A stretch of 47,580 nucleotides of DNA from Nitrospira sp. (GTDB taxonomy: Bacteria > Nitrospirota > Nitrospiria > Nitrospirales > Nitrospiraceae). Below, piece after piece: positions 34,352 to 41,861 of the stretch. The DNA lies in NCBI GenBank assembly GCA_005116885.1, contig SWDP01000002.1, positions 245,671 through 293,250 on the forward strand. The letters run 5' to 3'. The position numbers and the translations under genes were made by a program. The first letter of the stretch is position 1. Every line of letters begins with the position of its first letter. The notes beneath the pieces were generated by a model, which saw nothing but the letters and a program-made list of their open reading frames with translations, ran no database searches and was not told the DNA's origin.

Positions 34352-35635
34352 TTAATAATTCCACTGCAATTGAAAACGGAGAATCTCCCCATCACGGATG
34401 GGAAAGGGTGCAGTTTGAGTATCCGTTCGTTTGCTCCAGGCATAGGCCACCGTGAGCTCAAGCTCCTTGCTGAATTGATATTCCATGCCGACTTCCACTT
34501 CACGGACGACGTTGAACGGTGAACTAGTCCGATGCTTCTTTCCGCCGTAGTATTCTTGCCACCGTACGTAGGGAATAAACTCGTTCCACTTATACATGCC
34601 TTGGACGTATCCGCCTTGGATCGAACCTTCCTGAAGGGCTGTTTGGGTCGCGTTCAATTCCGGGCCACGGCCCCAGTTCCATTCCGCCTGAAAACCGAAG
34701 GGTTGCGGATACAGCACGAAATGTGCGGCGATTCGCTCGTCGTTGATATTCCCGCCGTCTGGACGCGCGATTCCCGCCCCTGCAGCCGTATTGACTAGCC
34801 CACGGTAGGCATCCGCTCCGACTTGCACAACTTGGCCGTAGGGCAATTCAAAAGGGTAGGTGGCATGCAGCACGACATGTTTATTGTCATTGCCTTCTGT
34901 GACATTGAGGGTCTGACCGTTATACACCCCAACTCCTAACACACCGTAGTCTCCTGACCCCTTGAGACCCGTCTCGATCAGCCTCCTGAATAATTTTCTG
35001 GTGTCAGCCGGAGTGTAATAGAAGAAGAATCCGATGTCCCGCTCTCCGTTTACGGCGCTATTGAGGCCGTCGGCCCGGTCGAACGGGAGCCGTTGTTGGC
35101 TGGACTGAAGATTTTCAAATCCAAAGGGGACCTTCGATTGACCTGCTCGAATACGAAACTCCTTATCCTTCGACAGGAACGGCAGGAAGATATCGGCATA
35201 GGCGTCTCGGAGTTGGGCGAAGTTATTATTGCCGGTTCCAGCAGTGGCCCCCAAATCTGGTTGAATATAAATGGACAGCCAATCGGTGACATCGCCGGAG
35301 ATGACGAGGCGGATGCGGCGGAACTGGAAGCCTGTATTATTGCCGATGGAGCTATCGTACTCGCTTCGCAGATCGTTTTCGTCGATGAGACGACTATAGC
35401 GAAATTGCGTATAGCCTCGGATGCTGAGTTTGTCGAACCATTTTTTAATGGCGGCGCGTTGTTGAATAATGCCTTCTTCTTTTTCATGGTCGGCTTTAGT
35501 GTGGAGCCATTCTTCTTTGGTGATCTGGCCTTTCTCGTAGAGAATGTCCTCAAGGTTGGCTTGAGCATTATTGGCCTGCACGATCAGCCCAAGGCCGATG
35601 ACGCAGGCGACGGTCGCGAGCCACGGTCGTCTCAT
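34352..35635 (-). CDS. oprP: phosphate-selective porin (OprO/OprP family)
   Basis: This 427-aa outer-membrane beta-barrel has a signal peptide to about residue 26 (GLGLIVQANNAQA) and a short N-terminal helix region with LEDILYEKGQITKEEWLH, common in OprP-type porins. Alternating amphipathic strands end in the aromatic FQLQWNY, the usual C-terminal barrel signature. RIRAGQSKVPFGFE and DIGFFFYYTP are conserved in the family. It should admit phosphate to the periplasm for PstS. GGAGG lies 7 nt before ATG 35635. It has its own Pho box and a terminator hairpin. Confidence 0.92.
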   Translation of the reverse strand: MRRPWLATVACVIGLGLIVQANNAQANLEDILYEKGQITKEEWLHTKADHEKEEGIIQQRAAIKKWFDKLSIRGYTQFRYSRLIDENDLRSEYDSSIGNNTGFQFRRIRLVISGDVTDWLSIYIQPDLGATAGTGNNNFAQLRDAYADIFLPFLSKDKEFRIRAGQSKVPFGFENLQSSQQRLPFDRADGLNSAVNGERDIGFFFYYTPADTRKLFRRLIETGLKGSGDYGVLGVGVYNGQTLNVTEGNDNKHVVLHATYPFELPYGQVVQVGADAYRGLVNTAAGAGIARPDGGNINDERIAAHFVLYPQPFGFQAEWNWGRGPELNATQTALQEGSIQGGYVQGMYKWNEFIPYVRWQEYYGGKKHRTSSPFNVVREVEVGMEYQFSKELELTVAYAWSKRTDTQTAPFPIRDGEILRFQLQWNY

Positions 35636-35711
35636 TCTATTACCTCCATTTCTTCTGTTGGGGCCTACCGATTGTCTTACGTAAGCGGGAAGGTAGCCCT
35701 CATAGATAATG

Positions 35712-35744
35712 GCGAGATAACAGCGGTGTTAAAGAATTGTTAAA
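35712..35744 (-). promoter_or_regulatory. candidate Pho box of the phosphate porin
   Basis: On the minus strand, three consecutive 11-mers (TTTAACAATTC, TTTAACACCGC, TGTTATCTCGC) run from 35744 to 35712. The first two half-sites are identical TTTAACA in exact 11-bp phase. An ATTATCTATG follows as a possible -10 and the porin ATG is about 75 bp downstream. It is the clearest of the three boxes in the window. Confidence 0.75.
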
Positions 35745-35821
35745 TTAAAATGGAAATTCGAAGAACGTCGAGGAGGCTACTAGGGCCTGTCGACATTTAG
35801 TAGAAATTGCGCGAGAATCTT

Positions 35822-36406
35822 CTAACCCAGGACTTTGATCAGGCGTAACTCTAAGAGCGTCTGTAAGGGAGCATTAGCCGCCCGGTAGGAGGGGCGCAAG
35901 GTTTGATAGTAGGGGCCTTCTGCACCGGACGCTTCCGATACCTCGTCCTGATCCACCCAATCGACGATGGCATCAACCAGATCCGGCTTGATCTGCAACA
36001 GCTCGAAGAGCCGTTTGACTCTCTGGACCCTCGCTTTCTTGGCAATGGGGTCACCGGCCGCTGCCAGGTCGTTCAGGTTTAGTTTACCCCGTTCATCCTC
36101 GATCTGGGCGGTCAGCAGGCCGTCACCGATGACATAATTTTTGATGGGAAGGGCCCACAAATCGGTGGGGGCGTCGAAGAACTGGCCCGCTTTCCTGTCC
36201 TTGGCAAGGTCTTGCTGTAAGGTGCCACGGGCTGCCTGCACTGCGGCACGCGCGAGCACCGTGGCTTTGAAGTTATCGCGAAAGGCCGCGGCGTCACGGA
36301 ATTCTCGCCTCGCCTCGGCGTCGAACTCAAGAATTAGCGCAACCAGGAGGGCGAGAACCAGGAGGGTGAGCAGAAGGGCGATACCACGTTCATCAGACCT
36401 TCGCAT
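35822..36406 (-). CDS. gspK: type II secretion minor pseudopilin GspK, short
   Basis: GspK caps the pseudopilus with GspI and GspJ. The protein begins MRRSDERGIALLLTLLVLAL with the prepilin cleavage site at RG/IA and continues to DERGKLNLND and VDAIVDWVDQDEVSEASGAEG, both typical of GspK. It ends at 194 aa, just after LQTLLELRLIKVLG, where normal GspK proteins of about 300 aa continue into a second domain. None of the three frames downstream resumes GspK, so it is either a naturally short form or a deletion. It overlaps gspM by 14 bp and is the last gene of the operon. Confidence 0.82.
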   Translation of the reverse strand: MRRSDERGIALLLTLLVLALLVALILEFDAEARREFRDAAAFRDNFKATVLARAAVQAARGTLQQDLAKDRKAGQFFDAPTDLWALPIKNYVIGDGLLTAQIEDERGKLNLNDLAAAGDPIAKKARVQRVKRLFELLQIKPDLVDAIVDWVDQDEVSEASGAEGPYYQTLRPSYRAANAPLQTLLELRLIKVLG

Positions 36407-36941
36407 AGGTCACGATTCTCAGCGTCGCGTCAAGATTGACGGGATTATCGTATTTCGGTTTGATTTGCAGATGATGCACTTGGACGTCATAGGGCGCCTG
36501 TTCGATGGCCGCCAGCAGCGCGAGGAGCTGAGGAAGCGACACGCCGTCGACCCTAAGGTCGACCGCGGTTTCCTGATAGCCCTCGACGACAGTAGCGGCC
36601 TGCGGCTGAAGGCCGACGATGCGATCGCGAATCTGTGCCGTCGTCGTCGCTTCTTCCATGAACGCCAGCAGCGAAAACTGGGCCGGGGGGCTCGGCATAC
36701 GTTGCTCGAGCTTGGCGATCCGCGCCTGCTTGGCCATATACTCCTGCGCGACGAGCGCGAGTTCTTGGCTGTCTTTCGCTTTCCGCTTCGCGTGCCGATC
36801 GAGCTTGTCGATCGAGGCCATGAGCGGATCGACGATCAGGAGAAAGACGAGCGCGGCCACAACCATGGCTCCGCCGGCCGCCACGATGAGGCGTTCGCGT
36901 TGTGAGAAATGCTGCCACCGTTCTTTTAGCATCTGCTTCAT
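36393..36941 (-). CDS. gspM: type II secretion protein GspM
   Basis: This 182-aa inner-membrane protein has one transmembrane helix at residues 22-42 (VAAGGAMVVAALVFLLIV) after a basic cytoplasmic start (MKQMLKERWQHFSQRERL). A coiled coil follows, with a periplasmic ferredoxin-like domain at about residues 105-180. GspM pairs with GspL in the assembly platform. Its ATG overlaps the gspL stop by 4 bp (ATGA), as expected for tight coupling. Confidence 0.85.
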   Translation of the reverse strand: MKQMLKERWQHFSQRERLIVAAGGAMVVAALVFLLIVDPLMASIDKLDRHAKRKAKDSQELALVAQEYMAKQARIAKLEQRMPSPPAQFSLLAFMEEATTTAQIRDRIVGLQPQAATVVEGYQETAVDLRVDGVSLPQLLALLAAIEQAPYDVQVHHLQIKPKYDNPVNLDATLRIVTYAKV

Positions 36942-38512
36942 GGCCGTTGCACCGTATAGGTGAGGCGAAACACGACTTGGTTTGGCACCGCTCCGACGCG
37001 GGTATCGCTGATGGATACATCATGGAGAGTCTCGTTCGCCATGAAGGATTGCTTTATCTTCTCCACCGCATCGAACGTGGTGGTTTCTCCCTCAAGATGG
37101 ATGCTCGTCCCGTCGATCGTCAGCTCCCGTATCTTCAACGGGACGCCCTGGGGCACATGTTTCACGAGTTCTGCCAGGCCGGCCAGAACGTTATAGCGCG
37201 CACCGTCGACGATCGAAAGACCTTTTTCCATCTGCGACACTCGATAACGCGCCTGGTCTAATTCATCACCGGGGTTCACGCCGGGACCAAATGTTTGCTC
37301 ATATTGCGTCTGGAGTCCGAGCTTGAGGTCTTTGACCGTAGAATCTTTGAGGGCAACGCGTACGGCGAGATCTCCTAACACGAGAAGAGCCAGAATCAGT
37401 CCTCCCCATAGAGCCAGCCGTCGATCCCGTTTGGACACTTCCGTTGTGTCCGATGCGGCATCGCTGCTGGCTTTGAAGTCCAGCGCGAGATTCGATGCCA
37501 CGAGTCTGGATTTCCAGCGGGGGCGGACAATGTTTGGATGGATCGACAATCCAAACGCGATGGAAAACGCGCGTGGGCAACTCGATCCAAATCCTTGTCG
37601 TGGGCCGACCGGGAGTAAGCCGAGTTGCTGCGCCATATGCCCGCTGAGTTCTTTCAATTTTGACCCGCCGCCCGATACCCAACAATGAGTCAGCCGTTGA
37701 TGGGCGGCGTTTTCGTAGGTATGGAGGGAGACGCGTAACTCTTTAATGACCGGTTCAAGCCAGGTCGCGATTTCCTGTACAGCCATGGCCCGTTTTCGCC
37801 GTTCCGCTTCGGCGAAGCTGCAGGCATAGCGCACGGCGAGCGCATGGGTGAGATGATTCCCTCCCCACAGCACAGTTCGTAACAACACGGGACGGCCTTC
37901 GTGCACGAGACATAAGGTCGTCTTCGAGGCTCCGACGTCGATGATCGCCATGTCGCCGGGGACCTGGGCGCCTTCCTCTTTCAGAAACTGGCTGACAGAA
38001 AACAAGGCCATCCCGTCAACCGTGATGACAGAAGGGTTCAGATCGGCGGAGGCCATAAACCGCAAATGTTCGGCAATTTTGGCTTTGGGTGCTGCGGTGA
38101 CGAGCACGTCGGACCCTTTGGCTTTGGCCTGTCCTTCCAGAGATTCTCGCGCCGGCAATAACAGACTTCCGACGGTGACGTCTTCCAAGGGCATGGGAAT
38201 CAGGTTTTCCATTTCGAACGGGACAATCTGCGCCAGCTTGGACGCATCTCGAAAGGGAAAGGAGAGGGTTCTGACAAACACATCTTGGCAGGGGAGTGCG
38301 GTCACAATTTCCCCGCTCCCATACAAGCCATGCTGCCAGAGAAAGTTCCTCAGCATGGCGGTGCGATACGCCGGTTCCGTATGTTCCTGACGCCCGTACG
38401 GGATGGGCTGATGAAAGTATTCTACCGACTCACGTCCGGTCAGGCGGCGGCGAAACCGCACGGCCTTCAAGGCCGTTTGCCCTATATCGAGCCCAACACA
38501 TTCAGCAATCAT
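36938..38512 (-). CDS. gspL: type II secretion protein GspL (PilM-PilN-like fusion)
   Basis: This 524-aa protein links the secretion ATPase to the pseudopilus platform. Residues 1-330 are an actin-like PilM-type domain (VGLDIGQTALKAVRF, VDGMALFSV, IDVGASKTTLCLV, WVSGGGSKLKEL). A transmembrane helix lies near residue 370 (LALWGGLILALLVLGDLAV) and the remaining 130 residues form a PilN-like periplasmic domain. It is longer than the roughly 400-aa proteobacterial GspL. ATG 38512 was chosen over the in-frame TTG 38518. Confidence 0.88.
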   Translation of the reverse strand: MIAECVGLDIGQTALKAVRFRRRLTGRESVEYFHQPIPYGRQEHTEPAYRTAMLRNFLWQHGLYGSGEIVTALPCQDVFVRTLSFPFRDASKLAQIVPFEMENLIPMPLEDVTVGSLLLPARESLEGQAKAKGSDVLVTAAPKAKIAEHLRFMASADLNPSVITVDGMALFSVSQFLKEEGAQVPGDMAIIDVGASKTTLCLVHEGRPVLLRTVLWGGNHLTHALAVRYACSFAEAERRKRAMAVQEIATWLEPVIKELRVSLHTYENAAHQRLTHCWVSGGGSKLKELSGHMAQQLGLLPVGPRQGFGSSCPRAFSIAFGLSIHPNIVRPRWKSRLVASNLALDFKASSDAASDTTEVSKRDRRLALWGGLILALLVLGDLAVRVALKDSTVKDLKLGLQTQYEQTFGPGVNPGDELDQARYRVSQMEKGLSIVDGARYNVLAGLAELVKHVPQGVPLKIRELTIDGTSIHLEGETTTFDAVEKIKQSFMANETLHDVSISDTRVGAVPNQVVFRLTYTVQRP

Positions 38513-38549
38513 CGACAACTCTGTTCGCTCCTCATCTTCACACGAGCCC

Positions 38550-38603
38550 GGTTTGTCCGGTTGATCTGGTTAGTTTCGTGAAACCAAACAAACGAGACAA
38601 ACC
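38550..38603. repeat. GTTTGTC-type spacer with inverted repeats
   Basis: GGTTTGTC (38550-38557) and GACAAACC (38596-38603) flank a smaller palindrome GTTTC-GT-GAAAC (38573-38584). The segment lies between the true end of gspN and gspL, and its word content resembles the spacer near 19.9 kb. It may form a hairpin within the operon transcript. Confidence 0.55.
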
Positions 38604-38631
38604 AAATGAACGCAATAACAGTTTTCTCCTG

Positions 38632-39531
38632 CTAGAGGGCCACACGCGCCTGTATAATCGGCCCTACAAGTTTGAACGTCAAGGGGGCTCCTGGCTGGAA
38701 CGGTGGCAACGAGAGGCTCGCCGCTTTTTGGGTAAACCCTGCGCCTGGAATCACCGTGACTGTGAGATCGAGAAGGCTTTGTTGCAGAGGTTCCCGCAAC
38801 GTCACATGTCCCTGAGCCGAGAACTATCCGTCCATTGCGTCTCCTTTCAAGTCCGTGACGTCGCAGGTGCAGCTGCGGCAGGCGAATACAGCATGGATCT
38901 GGTTAAATGTGAGCGAAGAATTCGCGGAGGGGTTGGGTCCGATCCGTTCGACGACGAGATCCGTAATGTCAGCCTTCACGGTTCCTTCCCCATTGAGGGC
39001 GGCTTGTGCGCCTTGTGTGCTATCCCACCGATGCATGAAGTCTCCCTGGATGGTCCCTCGGCTCACGTAGGGTTTCAGAACTGTTGCAAGATCCATCTGC
39101 TGGAGGTGGCCTTTGACGGCCAGAGGACCCTGTAAAGACCATGCGGCTGAGGTCAGGGATCCAGAGGCTCGCCCCACTTCTGACTGTGCGACTCCCGGCA
39201 GCTGGATGGCGTACTCTACCACTAGATGGCCTAAAATTGCCTGAAATACGCCAATTGCCGCGCGTGCGGTTCCAACGGAAATCGTTCCGATTGTCGGTCC
39301 AGTGAGGACCAGATCACGCCACTCGATGGTCGCGGGTAGTCCCACTGACCAATCTGCCGCGCGAACCTCCAACCCACTCGTTCGATTGAATTCGGTCAAC
39401 AGGCGATGCTGGAGTGGGCCAAAAGGAAAAGTCAGGAGCAGGAATAGGATGAAGCAGGTCAGCGAGGCCAGTCCCCACCCCAGTGGCCCTTTACGTGTCG
39501 CTGTCGCCAGCCAGGCAAAAGGCCACGTCAT
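38632..39531 (-). pseudogene. gspN: type II secretion protein GspN with in-frame amber codon
   Basis: The frame starts at ATG 39531, sharing one base with the gspJ stop. It has a basic start, a transmembrane helix (GWGLASLTCFILFLLLTF) and a GspN-like body, and reaches TAG at 38824-38826 after 235 codons. The same frame then continues for 63 sense codons (FSAQGHVTLREPLQQSLLDL onward) to a second TAG at 38632. That text fits the end of GspN, including the GHVTLREPL beta segment, and overlaps nothing else. Either the gene is broken by a point mutation, the amber is read through, or the base is a sequencing error. Confidence 0.72.
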
Positions 39532-40151
39532 TATGACGCTCCTATCGCGACCCATTGGCGAACCGTCACGGGCTCCTCTTTCCCTTGGAGCAGCGTCAGC
39601 TCGAGTAAGACGGCTTTAGGCGCGCCGGCCTTCCCGCGACTATCCCATTCATCCAGCCAGAGCTGGCTCTTCCCGTCGTAATAACGCACATTGAATCCTT
39701 TCACTTTGGTGGCAAGTTCGACTTTTTCAATGGATTCGTCTGTCAGACTATAGAGATTTCTTCGGGAAAATCGAAGGAGACGATCGCCTTCTCTGGTGTA
39801 GACGATACGGACCAGCTCGGTATCTTTCGCCGAATCCGCCCCTCGAAATTGACCCATCGTGAGAAAGGCGACCGAATCTGCCGGTTGACCGTCCCGCTGG
39901 TCGTTGATCCCCATCCAAGGGCCGGTTGCACGACTCTCGCTGACTGCCAGCTCATCAATCATAAGGCTTAACGTACGGCGAACGATTTGCTCATCAGCTG
40001 ATTTCGCTCGTGCTGCGTCCATCGCGCTTGTCGTCACATAGAGGGACCCGAAGACTAACGTGGCCATCATGGCGATGAGCGAGACCGCCAATAGAATTTC
40101 GATCAGGGTAAATCCCTCTTCAGAACCCTGTGGCGCTTGTCGAAAAGACAT
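39531..40151 (-). CDS. gspJ: type II secretion pseudopilin GspJ
   Basis: This 206-aa minor pseudopilin forms the tip complex with GspI and GspK. The prepilin site is EEG/FTLIEILLAVSLIAMMATL, with Glu at +5, preceded by a 12-residue polar leader. The C-terminal beta domain includes GFNVRYYDGKSQLWLDEWDS, conserved in GspJ. Its start lies inside gspI (32-bp overlap) and its stop overlaps the gspN start, so translation is coupled on both sides. Confidence 0.92.
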   Translation of the reverse strand: MSFRQAPQGSEEGFTLIEILLAVSLIAMMATLVFGSLYVTTSAMDAARAKSADEQIVRRTLSLMIDELAVSESRATGPWMGINDQRDGQPADSVAFLTMGQFRGADSAKDTELVRIVYTREGDRLLRFSRRNLYSLTDESIEKVELATKVKGFNVRYYDGKSQLWLDEWDSRGKAGAPKAVLLELTLLQGKEEPVTVRQWVAIGAS

Positions 40152-40536
40152 AGGTGCTGACCTCGACCCTTTCTTCTATTTCCCCTCTCGGCCAGAAAAC
40201 CTGAATCTTAATTTCCCGCACGACTGGTAATGGTGTGGGCGAGACGATCCGTTTCCATCGATAATTCGCCGGGCGATTCGTCATCTCGGGAGTGGCTTGA
40301 GACCCCAGCGGGGTCGGCCGAAATTCTCCACCGGTCTCGCCAAGGGGTAAGAGGGCGCCCAACTCCGTCTCGACCAATTTTTCCTGCGCGAGAATTGTGG
40401 CTGTCGTGAGTTCACGGGCTCTCGCATGCAGGTCGAGATCCCAATTGCGAAGCCCCAATAAGATCGGCAGCGCCAGCGCGAGAATGCCGAGCGCGATCAG
40501 CACCTCCAATAATGTGAACCCCCGTTCATTCCTCAT
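40120..40536 (-). CDS. gspI: type II secretion pseudopilin GspI
   Basis: This 138-aa minor pseudopilin opens with MRNERGFTLLEVLIALGILA, a standard short leader cut after G with Glu at +5. The region AQEKLVETELG and a terminal strand EIEERVEVSTYVFS match GspI. It starts 25 bp after gspH and overlaps gspJ by 32 bp. Confidence 0.9.
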   Translation of the reverse strand: MRNERGFTLLEVLIALGILALALPILLGLRNWDLDLHARARELTTATILAQEKLVETELGALLPLGETGGEFRPTPLGSQATPEMTNRPANYRWKRIVSPTPLPVVREIKIQVFWPRGEIEERVEVSTYVFSTSATGF

Positions 40537-40561
40537 AGACGCACACTCGGTGGTGACACAG

Positions 40562-41227
40562 TCAAGGTTGGCGCGAATCCTTCACGACTTCGGTCATTTT
40601 GAGTAATGGTTTCACTCGATCGAGAATGAGAAGCGGCGTGGGGGGGGGAGGGTCGATCCGCTCATCGCTCATGCGAATGGCTCCTGTCACCGGCTCAATG
40701 GCGATGGCCAGAAGGTTGTTGCGCGCATCCACCAAATGCATCGTCATTGGATCGATCCTTCCTGAGGGGTAGAAGGACAGATCGACCCGACCGGAGCTTT
40801 TTATTGCCTGACCGACCACCATATCTGAGATACGAAAGGGGGTGGGGAGGTGTAACGGTGTGGCCCATGTGGGGTGTTCGATCGGCACCTTTTCCTGCTC
40901 CCCATCCAGGATCATCAGCCAATAGACTCCCCGATCGATATCGACATACAGTCGGAGTGGCTTCTGGGTCACCATGGACAGGTCTTGGAGGGATCGTATC
41001 GTTCGGACCATCTGCCGCCCGACAGACCCCAGGTTTTCTTCCAGCGAAATGCGAGGCAGCACGATGCCGAGTAACCCGACGAATAGAAATAAGACGATGA
41101 TGATTTCCAGAATAGTGAACCCACGTGTGGAGCGTAAGATGTGAGGGGAAGGGTAGAAGACACGGGAGACGTTGAGATAGGCCTCACGGGTTCTTGGCCT
41201 TTCGCCCCTCGCCCCGTGCCGCACCAT
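40562..41227 (-). CDS. gspH: type II secretion pseudopilin GspH with long leader
   Basis: This 221-aa protein has its prepilin motif at STRG/FTILEIIIVLFLFVGLLGIV, but the leader before it is about 36 residues instead of the usual 6-10. The long start is nevertheless the best one: ATG 41227 lies immediately after the gspG stop, with AAGGA 5 nt upstream, and no in-frame start exists nearer the motif. The C-terminal domain has GRVDLSFYPSGRIDP, typical of GspH beta domains. The leader's DNA resembles low-complexity spacer. Confidence 0.85.
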   Translation of the reverse strand: MVRHGARGERPRTREAYLNVSRVFYPSPHILRSTRGFTILEIIIVLFLFVGLLGIVLPRISLEENLGSVGRQMVRTIRSLQDLSMVTQKPLRLYVDIDRGVYWLMILDGEQEKVPIEHPTWATPLHLPTPFRISDMVVGQAIKSSGRVDLSFYPSGRIDPMTMHLVDARNNLLAIAIEPVTGAIRMSDERIDPPPPTPLLILDRVKPLLKMTEVVKDSRQP

Positions 41228-41803
41228 CTATTCCTTGTCCAGATTCCAATTGTTGATATCGGCATTGATGCCTTCGCCGCCTGTTTCGCCATCGGTGCCA
41301 AGGGAGATAACATCGTACTCACCTCTCAGGCTAGAGGTCTGACCGGGATTCTGAACGGGAGTCTGACTGGGGCTAAAATACTTGTAGGGGTTTCCCCAGG
41401 GATCTTCCGGGAGTTTTTGAATATATCCACCGAGTTTCCACTTCTTGGGGACGACTCCCACCGAAGGTTTTTCGACCAGGGCTTTTAGTCCTTGTTCAGT
41501 CGTGGGATAGATACCGTTGTCGAGCTTATAGAGCTGCAAGGCGCCTTCGAGATTTCGAATTTGGACTTTTGCCGCAGTGCGCTTCGCATCATCGGTCCGC
41601 CCCATGATGCGAGGGACGACCAAAGCCGCGAGGATCGCGAGAATGGCCACCACGACCATGATTTCGATGAACGTAAAGCCACGTTCACGACGGAGAATAT
41701 CGAGTGATGAGTGATGAGTGATAGGGGATGGGTGGGAACTCGCGTATATATCTGTCTTCCCCCACATCGTCCACACACTCTCGACCTGCTTTCTTCCGTT
41801 CAT
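41228..41803 (-). CDS. gspG: major pseudopilin GspG with long leader
   Basis: GspG is the main subunit of the pseudopilus. The mature part begins RERG/FTFIEIMVVVAILAILA and contains the conserved LYKLDNGIYPTTEQGLKAL, GGYIQKLPEDPWGNPY and the calcium-site region GTDGETGGEG. The leader is about 41 residues, starting at ATG 41803 with GGGAGG 7 nt upstream, and includes SHPSPITHHSSLDILRRERG. Part of it is encoded by a 7-bp tandem repeat. A shorter start near RRERG is not available as ATG. Total length is 191 aa. Confidence 0.9.
   Translation of the reverse strand: MNGRKQVESVWTMWGKTDIYASSHPSPITHHSSLDILRRERGFTFIEIMVVVAILAILAALVVPRIMGRTDDAKRTAAKVQIRNLEGALQLYKLDNGIYPTTEQGLKALVEKPSVGVVPKKWKLGGYIQKLPEDPWGNPYKYFSPSQTPVQNPGQTSSLRGEYDVISLGTDGETGGEGINADINNWNLDKE
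41702..41722. repeat. three tandem copies of GAGTGAT inside the gspG leader
   Basis: The 7-bp unit GAGTGAT is repeated three times without mismatch and encodes the THHSSL part of the GspG leader on the minus strand. Similar CATCACTCATCAC words lie 120 bp away before the gene. A 7-bp repeat can expand or contract by slippage and would then shift the leader frame. Confidence 0.85.
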
Positions 41804-41861
41804 CGAATACCTCCCTTTCCCTTCAGCCCCATCACTCATCACCGCTCACTGATCACTATCT

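Noticed and set aside
36141-36905. 254-aa plus-strand frame inside gspK and gspM
   Set aside because: It is antisense to two overlapping genes with correct coupling. Its composition (Arg/Ser-rich, then Arg/Asp/His-rich) is that of a frame shadow.
38296-39135. 279-aa plus-strand frame over gspL and gspN
   Set aside because: It crosses the gspL start, a low-complexity spacer and gspN on the opposite strand without any recognisable domain. The minus-strand reading explains the sequence.
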